NCBI GenBank assembly: GCA_036346205.1
Contig: JARFJB010002143.1
Coordinates: 1,559,001 to 1,623,000 of the forward strand
Length of the DNA stretch: 64,000 nt
Reading direction: 5' to 3'
From: Vesta saturnalis
Taxonomy: Eukaryota; Arthropoda; Insecta; Coleoptera; Lampyridae
Within the stretch, counting starts at the first letter, position 1, and each line of letters starts with the position of its first letter. The position numbers and the translations under genes are program-made. The notes under the pieces were generated by a model, which made no database searches, was not told the DNA's origin, and saw nothing but the letters and a program-made list of their open reading frames with translations. Shown here piece after piece: positions 56,721-64,000 of this stretch.

Positions 56721-58469
56721 TCAAAATCTATGATGCTGATGCTGATGAAATCAATCATACATTGGATCAATTCGCGTCTAGATAAATGATAGAAATCGAA
56801 AAAATGAACCTCATCATTTGCAATGATTTAGAAAATCTGCCAAGTCGACCTGAACATAGAACTAAATAGCAAAAATTCGCTAGTATGTGACATTAAAAAT
56901 TCAACACAGGGTTGATGGTTGCAAAATTATTCACCACGTTATTCAAGATAACCAGTATGCCAACTGTTGACCATAGAAAGAGCAATTCGGAATTTACCAG
57001 TTCGACAGACATTAAAAGAAGAAAATTTGAAAATGCTGTGCAAGAGCGGCGGTCCTCGCTGATATCGATATAGATTAGTGAAACAGGTGACGAGGGTATT
57101 AGGTCAAGACTTGACGACGTATTGGCTTCTGTAGATCTCTTAGACGCAGCAGCTCAACATGTAAAATAGCACTTCATATTTATCCCACAAATGTTTTAAA
57201 AGAATTACAGAAAATGTTCTTCGGCAAAGAACCATAGTGATATATGAAATCGTTACAATAAGTACCTCTCTCGTAGAGCGCAACCACAATGAGAAGGATT
57301 CCTTAATGGTACTGCCCGCTAGTCAGGATGTGGAAGTAGTCGTATTTTCAATTAACGTGGATGTTCTTATTCTTCTTATAAAATTCAACGAACTGTTTCT
57401 TGGAAGAGTACTTCCTCACAATACACGCTAAAGGGCGTCGCGAAATAGATGTTTGCCCAACCATTAAAAAATTTGGACCTATACGCGCGATGGCTTTTAT
57501 AACATGACACGTGTTCACCGTAAAAGATATAGATTCCAAACGTTTTTTTTCTAAAGCTTTTGTGAACTGCTCTGGGATTTGTGGAAGAATGACGACTATT
57601 CAAAACATAAACGATAACTAAGCTTGAAATATGCGTTTGTCGCCTTTATAAGAATAAGGAGTACAGCTCAGTTGAGTGTATGTTAAGAAGCAATGCTTCC
57701 ACCTTGGTACCGATGATAAGACGCGCTTAATACGTAATCAGGATATTCATGCCGTACTCGGTTAGTTACCCGTATGTCCCTCAACCAACTTTGGCGGGTC
57801 GTTGACGGAGGCAAGCTGATTTACATAAAGTTTACGAAACTACCGACACCTAATGTTGATCCAGTACAATGGCAAAAAGGGATCTCAGTCCTTACTATAT
57901 AATTGTATTGAAAACAACTTTTCTTTCACCGAACTTTGAGGTTATACCAAACATTCTTGTTTCATTCTGAGAGTTCGAGCGCAACATTCAGCAAATACAA
58001 CAGCAGCGAAGAGGATTGAATCTGGGAATATGGAAATTTGTATGTAATTGTATCTTACTTATCTATCGTACTGTACCCGTTTGCTCTCTAATAAGCGACG
58101 GGCATGCGCAGTCTTAAAGCTTATGCTTAGATTCAACCGTCAGGTAGCACTCGGTAGGCAACTGGGTACTCTACTGAGATTTCTGATGAAAATGGTAGTT
58201 TTTGTATAGCACTTGGTATAATGAATAACTTCCCGCAAACAATTCACTTTTAGCACAATTTTCGCCTGACACAACTTGTCCTTGGGCTGTATGAATGCAA
58301 CCTTTGCTTTATTTAAAAACTAGATAGCGCTAAAAGTAAAAACCCTCAATTTTTGATGAAGTCTGCGTGTGAAACCAATGTTTACGATTTAAAATGTTAC
58401 AGTTGTCCTTTACTATGGAGTGAAAAATGATTTTTGGAAGGTATTTAGGAACTTCGGTGTCCCTCTAAT
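56721..58469. other. Non-coding, nothing recognised
   Basis: No conserved protein segment or element boundary was seen. Confidence 0.4.
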
Positions 58470-58570
58470 TTTTAATTTTCCCACCTAAAAGGAAAGTTAT
58501 TGGAATCAATGTGAAATTGAACTGAACCTGGAAATATCCGTTTTGAGCTCCCCTGTGTCCAAAAAATGGG

Positions 58571-58979
58571 TTTGTGTGTGTGTGTGGTCGTGTGTGCGTG
58601 TGTGCGTGTGTGCGTGAGTGTGTGAGTGTGTGGGTGTGTGAGTGTGTGGGTGTGTGAGTGTGTGAGTGTGTGGTGTGGGTGTGTGGGTGTGTGGGTGTGT
58701 GAGTGTGTGAGTGTGTGAGTGTGTGAGTGTGTGAGTGTGTGAGTGTGTGAGTGTGTGAGTGTGTGAGTGTGTGAGTGTGTGAGTGTGTGAGTGTGTGAGT
58801 GTGTGAGTGTGTGAGTGTGTGAGTGCGTGTGTGAGTGCGTGTGTGAGTGCGTGTGTGAGTGCGTGTGTGAGCGCGTGTTTGCGAGTGTGTGTGTGAGTGT
58901 GTGTGGGTGTGTGTGAGCGTGAGCGTGTGCATGAGCGTGTGAGTGTGTGTTTGCGTGTGCGTGTGCGTGTGCGTGTGTG
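58571..58979. repeat. Minisatellite: octamer GTGTGAGT and 12-mer units
   Basis: A long run of the 8-bp unit GTGTGAGT (about 58620-58825) passes into a 12-bp unit GAGTGCGTGTGT (about 58826-58875) and mixed TG/CG DNA. All frames across it are low-complexity (His-Thr or Val-Ser repeats). Confidence 0.9.
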
Positions 58980-60022
58980 ATTTTTTTCATTTTTCATTTT
59001 TCTTCAAATTTCATATACGTATACATGACCTAAATGTCTAGATCCTATAGATTTTTGGTGAGTGTGGAAAGTTATTGTAATTAAAATGAAATTGAACTGA
59101 GACCAGAAATGCCCGTTTTGAGGTCTTCCGTGTCCAAAATATGTTTGATAAATCTTTCAGACGCAATATCTCAAAAACTTGAAAAGCGATTGAATTCAAG
59201 TTTCATACACGTATATACGACCTAAATGTCTAGTTCCTAATGATGTTGGAGGGTGTGCAAAGTTATTGTCATCAATTCGAAATTGAACTGTGACCATAAA
59301 TATCCGTTTTGAGGTTTCCGGTGCCCAAAAATTTGGTTTTTGGAGAATGTCAAAAATGTCTGTATATCCGTTTTCTGTTCTGTGTCCAAAAAAAGTGGTT
59401 TTTGTAGAATTCCAAAAATATCTGTGTGTGTAGATCCCAGTGATCTTTGGAAGGTGTGGGAAGTTATTGTAATCAATTCTAAATTGAACTGAGACCGGAA
59501 ATATACATTTCAGGTCCATTGTGTTCAAAAAAGTGGTTTTTGTGGAATATCAAAAGTATATGTATGTGCGATGAGTGCGCGCGTGCGTGTGTATGTCTCA
59601 TAAATTGTTTAAACGCGATATCTCAAAAACTTGAAAAGCTATTTAGTTCAAAATTTATATACGCATATATCACCTAAATGTCTAGTTCCCAGCGGGTGGA
59701 AGGTTATTGTAATCAATTTGAAATTGAACTGAGAACGGAAATATTCGTTTTGGGGGCCTCCTGTGTCCAGAAAAAAATGGTTTTTGTAGGGAGTGATACT
59801 TTGAGGGCGTGAAAAGTTATTGTAAACAATATCAAATTAAACTGAGACCGGATATAAGTCTTTTGAGTTCCTCTGTTCCCAAAAAACTGGTTTTTGAAAA
59901 ATGTCAAAAATATCTTTATGTGTGGAGTGTGTGCCTGCGTGCGTGCTTGCGTACGTGTGTGCGTGTATGTGTGTCTGTGATAGGTCTTTCAGGAGCGATA
60001 TCTCAAAAACTTTAATAAATGT

Positions 60023-60030
<8 letters not shown>

Positions 60031-60081
<51 letters not shown>

Positions 60082-60090
60082 GTATGTATT
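60031..60090. repeat. (TA)n followed by (TGTA)n microsatellite
   Basis: A TA run followed by about five TGTA units, inside a unit of repeat family A. Confidence 0.95.
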
Positions 60091-60790
60091 CACCGGAAAT
60101 ATCCGTTTTGATGCCCCCTGTGCAAAAAATTGGTTTTGAAAAATTTCAAAAATATCTTTATGTGCGGTGTGTGGTGCGTGCTTGGAGATACGATATCTCT
60201 AAAGCTTGAAAAGCGATTGAATTCAAAGTTCAAATTTATGTATATGGCTTAAATCTCAAGATAGAATGATTTTTCGTGGACGTGGATCTCTAGGGAAGTG
60301 GTAAGAGGGGTAAATGTAAAATTCTTCTTGAGTTTTGCAAAAGGAATTGTATTCAAACTTAATATCGGTGTTTAGCACGTAAGATTCTTATTACAGTGAT
60401 TTCTGGTTTCTGGTGGTAGTGGATTTGCGGGTGTAATAACTTAAAAACTTTAAGAGCAATTTATTATATTCGAATTTGAAGTACGTGTTTAGGACCAAAA
60501 TGATTAGATCCCAGTGTCATTTGATGGTGGTGGTTTTTTGTGGGGAAACGCGTGAGGGGGGTAAATGTGATTGTCTTTAGGCTGCAATAACTCAAAAATT
60601 AGAAACACTATTGTATGTATATTTAACACAAGTAATTTAACACTTATATGTCTAGACCTCTGTGATTTTTGGTGGTAGTGGAGAACACGGGTGGGTTTAA
60701 TTTCGTTTCGTTGGAAGTAATTCTAAAACTTGAAAAGGAATTGTATTTAAATTTGACATAAGTGTTTGATTCAATCTACTCAAATTATAG

Positions 60791-62895
60791 ACGGTGGGAA
60801 AGTTCTCCGGGTCGGCTGACTAATTCAGGTATATTACTTTTGTTAAAGTACAGTATCATTATTGAAATCGATCGATTTTAGTTTAGATCAAGCTTCACGA
60901 TGTTTCATTATTTTCACTTTGGATGAAACTAGCTGGAATAAAGCATGAAGTGAATCATTATGATTAAGTATATGAGACCGTACTAATTTTTGCGCATAAA
61001 GGTTAAAGGTTAATTGAGATTTGACTGCTACTTACATTTATTGAAGTCTTGATGATTATAAGTGGCCGTTTTCGATTTTATTAATCTTTTTTCTTGAACT
61101 AAGCTATAATGTTAAACATATTTATAAATAAAAAACATTAATTTTTACAAGAGGGTTGTCGAAATAGCAAGATGTGTTAAGTAGATAATTATGAAAGTTG
61201 AATGTCGTTAATGTTTTTCGGGATCTTTGATATTCTTTTAATACGAAAGTAGATGGTCAGTAAATAGTGGCGACTGGATAAAGAAGTCAACTTGCGTGTT
61301 ACTGTGCTGGCATAATAATCAGTGTCGACCATAAATCTGTATCCTCATTACTAAACGTGTCTTTTTAATTGAAATCTCGTGTTTTGGTGGGCAAAGCGGC
61401 AAGTTAGAGGTGCCTGCCTTTACCTATACCCGTTTCCTAACCGACTACAGTCTCCCCGTGGCGCCGGTTTCCCTGTAGTTACAATGTGTCACAACAAAAC
61501 ACACTTTTTAGCACTTTTCTCGTTTGTTCGTATTTTACACCTTTCTGGCTATAAATAGAATCATGGTAATCGTTTTCTTACAAATTAAATGCCATATTGC
61601 ATGAAAGCTTCAAAAATTTAGGTGCATTGGAATGCATCAATAAATGAGGATGAATGAGCCAAATATCCATAAAATGAAGCATTTTAGAAGGAACACAGAT
61701 AAATCTGATTAATTTTGTTAAACAAGCAAAAGCCTCTAGGTGCATTGTTTAATATAAAAATATTTTAATGAAAATTGCTAATTCCAAAAAGCAGTTTGTT
61801 GAATGTTCAATTTGCTCGTAAAAATTTCACGTGCTTGTTTTCTAAGTGTTCTACTTTGCGAGTATTTTACATCCATATCGCGTATATATTGGATTTTTCA
61901 GTTGTAAGGACAATTGTTATTGGCGACGTTTTCAGTAGCTCTTTAAACGAAAAGAAGAAACAAAAGTCACGTAATTAAAGTAGCAAAAGCTGATACACTA
62001 AGAACTAAGTTGAACAATAAATAACTCAATTGATGGGAGGAATCTGCAGGCGCTAAAAGCAAGTGTTGCTCTTGTGATAGCTGTGACGGATGAGCACGCA
62101 ACAGATAGTCTCTAATGGCCAATTACAATTTCAACCAAGACAACTTGTACGAATGTTTATTATTATACATTTTTTTTTGTAGGAAGTCAATTTACTTGTA
62201 CATCTTTATCTGAATGAAATCGGTAGCTTTCAGTATACACGCAAATATAATACGGTAACAAAGCATTCGTTTACTTACTGAAATTGTCCGCAAAGTTTCA
62301 GTGAAACTCTATTTTTTATTAATAACGATCACTTTCAGCCCTACACAATTACCATTTTCTTTTCTTTCCATTAATATGGTGAAGTCACCTATACTTGATC
62401 TTATGTATCTAAAATCTAACTAAGCCAATGCAATTGCCTAAGTAATATTTTCAAAATAAGCAAATGTATGTACATTTTATTACAATATTAACATATATAA
62501 AGGCAAAATTTTACATTTTACAGAGTCGTATGGGTCTGAATCACAGTACAAACTCGATCTCGTCGTAGCTTATTAAGTCTTTCATCTGATATTGTGGGTC
62601 TGCACTTATTTTTTATATAGGCCATTTTGGAGAAACACATTTTCCTATAGGTACTGTTTAATCATAAATTAAACAATTTTAATTTTTATCTAAATCTTTA
62701 GAAAATACACAACGTGCTCAGTGCTATAAACAACATTAACTAATTTCAGTAATTAATAATTACGTGATTTAAACAATTTGATCACATCTTAACCGCACTA
62801 ATGAATCAAATGTAATTTATTGTTATCAAGAGCAAATATATAAGTAAAATAATAATTAGTTATAGTAACAAATCATTTTGGTAAAACAGCAAACC
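60791..62895. other. Non-coding, nothing recognised
   Basis: An AT-rich stretch with no recognisable protein segment. Confidence 0.4.
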
Positions 62896-63485
62896 TCATG
62901 TAAACAGTAATTCTATATTTAAAATGTCTGTTAAAGATGGATCTATAAGATCAATCTGTTTGTTCATTAAAGGTAATTTCTGTTTATGTTCATAAATCTC
63001 GAATGCTTCCAAAACATTTAATTTGTCTTTTTCATTACAAAAATAAAAAAAATGGAATATTGTGTTGTGATTATTTATTATTAGATGTTTGGTATTTGAT
63101 TTGTAACATCTTAAGTGCTCTTTGCATCTAATATCAAAGTTCCTAAGCGTTTGTTCAATATAAACAGAATTACAGGATGTGCAATTGAGTTTATTAATAC
63201 CCGACCTCAAAATCACGCTTGGATCTTTGGCATTAAATAAACATTTAAGAACAGTGGTGTCAGTTTTTAAAACTACTTTGTACCCTTTATTCTTTTCTAA
63301 TACTTGGGCTACTTTTCTGATATTTTTCCAAAATATTAAATTGTCGATTGTGTTAACTTGATAAACGTTTTTGATAGATAATTTGTACTGTTGACTTTTG
63401 ATTATGTTTGAAATGTAACCATTTGATTGTGCAATTTGTTTTATAATTGATATTTCTTTATTGAAATTTGTTTGGTGTCAAGGTA
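62896..63485 (-). pseudogene. Penelope-like element linker and GIY-YIG domain
   Basis: Minus-strand reading from about 63480 gives NFNKEISIIKQIAQSNGY, then VYQVNTIDNLIFW and YKVVLKTDTTVLKCLFNAKD, the region between RT and nuclease. It joins the frame 63216-62896 directly: SGINKLNCTSCNSVYIEQTL, then RCKEHLRCYKS and LEAFEIYEHKQK. This is the Penelope-like GIY-YIG domain. Two signature positions differ (GIY reads GIN; YIGQT reads YIEQT), so it is probably inactive. It looks less decayed than the pieces at 38-39.7 kb. Confidence 0.75.
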
Positions 63486-63665
63486 ATGACATTGATCTGC
63501 GTACTAATGATCTACATGAAACTAACTTATGTGTTTTATGGTGATTTAAATCATTTGGAATTGTAATATCTATATGTGCAGATTTTCTGAATATGAATAA
63601 CACAAACGTGTCCTGTGTACTAATTTTTATTAACAGTCTAAATGTAACCTAACGTGCCAAAGCAA

Positions 63666-63887
63666 TCAGGAACACTTAGAAGGAAACATAAGGGAATATT
63701 GAATTGCCAAGAAATGCCTATGAACGGCTGCCTTACGTTTTTTCATATCATAAATGAAAGTAAAACAGGAACTAGGAGGATCATTCCAAACTTTAGAAGC
63801 CGCGTAGAAGAATGCGTTTGGTACGACAGGTGGAGATTTGTACTGCACATTGATGATGTGAATGAGTAAACAGAATATTCTTCGCAA
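63666..63887 (-). pseudogene. Possible LINE RT C-terminal fragment
   Basis: Minus-strand residues YKSPPVVPNAFFYAASKVWN with a following hydrophilic stretch recall the '..P......F...A...WN.LP' end of CR1/Jockey-type RTs, similar to HTATKLWNPVP in the remnant at 5.2 kb. The plus-strand frame over the same bases is likely a shadow. Confidence 0.4.
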
Positions 63888-64000
63888 AGGTGGCGCGAGA
63901 TGATATACGAAGATCTAATTTAACAGCACAATCGCCATTATAATATTGATAGTCCAAAGATAGGGACTGTATGCCAGGAGATAAGAACGGTTCATTTATA

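Larger units (their letters stand above)
58470..60790 (-). repeat. Array of repeat family A
   Basis: Several units recur. Each has 'GTTATTGTAATCAAT..GAAATTGAACTGAGACC' (58497, 59072, 59267, 59466, 59706, 59819), 'GAAATATCCGTTTTGAGG..GTGTCCAAAAAA', a (TG)n tract, 'GATATCTCAAAAACTTGAAAAG' (59165, 59620, 59998, 60190) and 'CCTAAATGTCTAGTTCCCA' (59220, 59674). Spacing varies between about 180 and 570 bp, mainly because of the TG tracts. The right part (60240-60780) repeats a 'GTGATTTTTGGTGGTAGTGG' variant. The family also occurs at 60-835. No coding function is likely. Confidence 0.75.

Noticed and set aside
58465..58997. Long minus-strand frames rich in His-Thr
   Set aside because: All three frames are open because the DNA is an 8-bp/12-bp minisatellite; this is low complexity, not a protein.

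Overview
This window looks like eukaryotic, insect-type genomic DNA. It is AT-rich, full of (TA)n and (TG)n microsatellites, and packed with decayed transposable elements (TEs) of classes typical of arthropod genomes. I see no convincing host gene, rRNA, tRNA gene, CRISPR array or bacterial operon. The species cannot be named from the sequence alone. Nearly every recognisable protein segment is a transposase, reverse transcriptase or TE-associated nuclease, broken by frameshifts, stops or truncation.

Layout, left to right. 0-4 kb: an interspersed repeat with a (TG)n tract, a 205-bp repeat whose inverted sister lies at 34.7 kb, and two foldback (long-palindrome) elements at 1.93-2.99 and 3.16-3.80 kb. 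4.3-8.9 kb: a LINE remnant (+), a Penelope-like RT fragment (-), a MULE transposase with a FLYWCH-like finger (-), a Jockey-type RT (-), and a broken IS630/Tc1/mariner transposase (-). 10.1-12.8 kb: an IS630/Tc1/mariner element with very long terminal inverted repeats, two small introns and DD41D spacing. 13.25-16.4 kb: a nearly full-length RTE-like LINE; a second, inverted copy is at 31.5-34.56 kb. 17.79-20.29 kb: a piggyBac element with both TTAA ends. 20.93-25.18 kb: a large multi-domain gene with an XPG-like nuclease and Cys-rich domains, best read as an AcademX-type DNA transposon; a second XPG fragment is at 25.98-26.4 kb. 28.6-30.0 kb: a Jockey-like ORF1 (gag) without a visible ORF2.

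34.9-45.9 kb: a DD41D remnant (37.0-37.9), a head-to-head pair of Penelope-like fragments (38.4-39.75), another transposase remnant (39.97-40.7), a second long-TIR DD41D element (40.92-43.48), a LINE remnant (43.5-45.3) and a possible MITE (45.33-45.90). 46-50.4 kb: tRNA-derived SINE-like pieces and about 2.9 kb of strongly diverged tandem repeats. 50.9-52.1 kb: a mariner remnant. 54.8-55.2 kb: a LINE tail. 56.4-56.7 kb: a tandem repeat of about 117 bp. 58.5-60.8 kb: an array of the same family seen at the window start. 62.9-63.9 kb: a Penelope-like GIY-YIG segment and a LINE tail.

The parts do not act as one pathway; they are independent mobile elements that accumulated and nested. The most interesting signals are the XPG-nuclease transposon, the two DD41D elements with TIRs of about 600 bp, the piggyBac copy whose coding sequence carries an expanded TA microsatellite, and the two foldback elements. 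The mixed-strand TE content without host genes resembles heterochromatin or a piRNA-cluster-like region; that is inference only. All boundaries and identities were read by eye and are approximate where stated.
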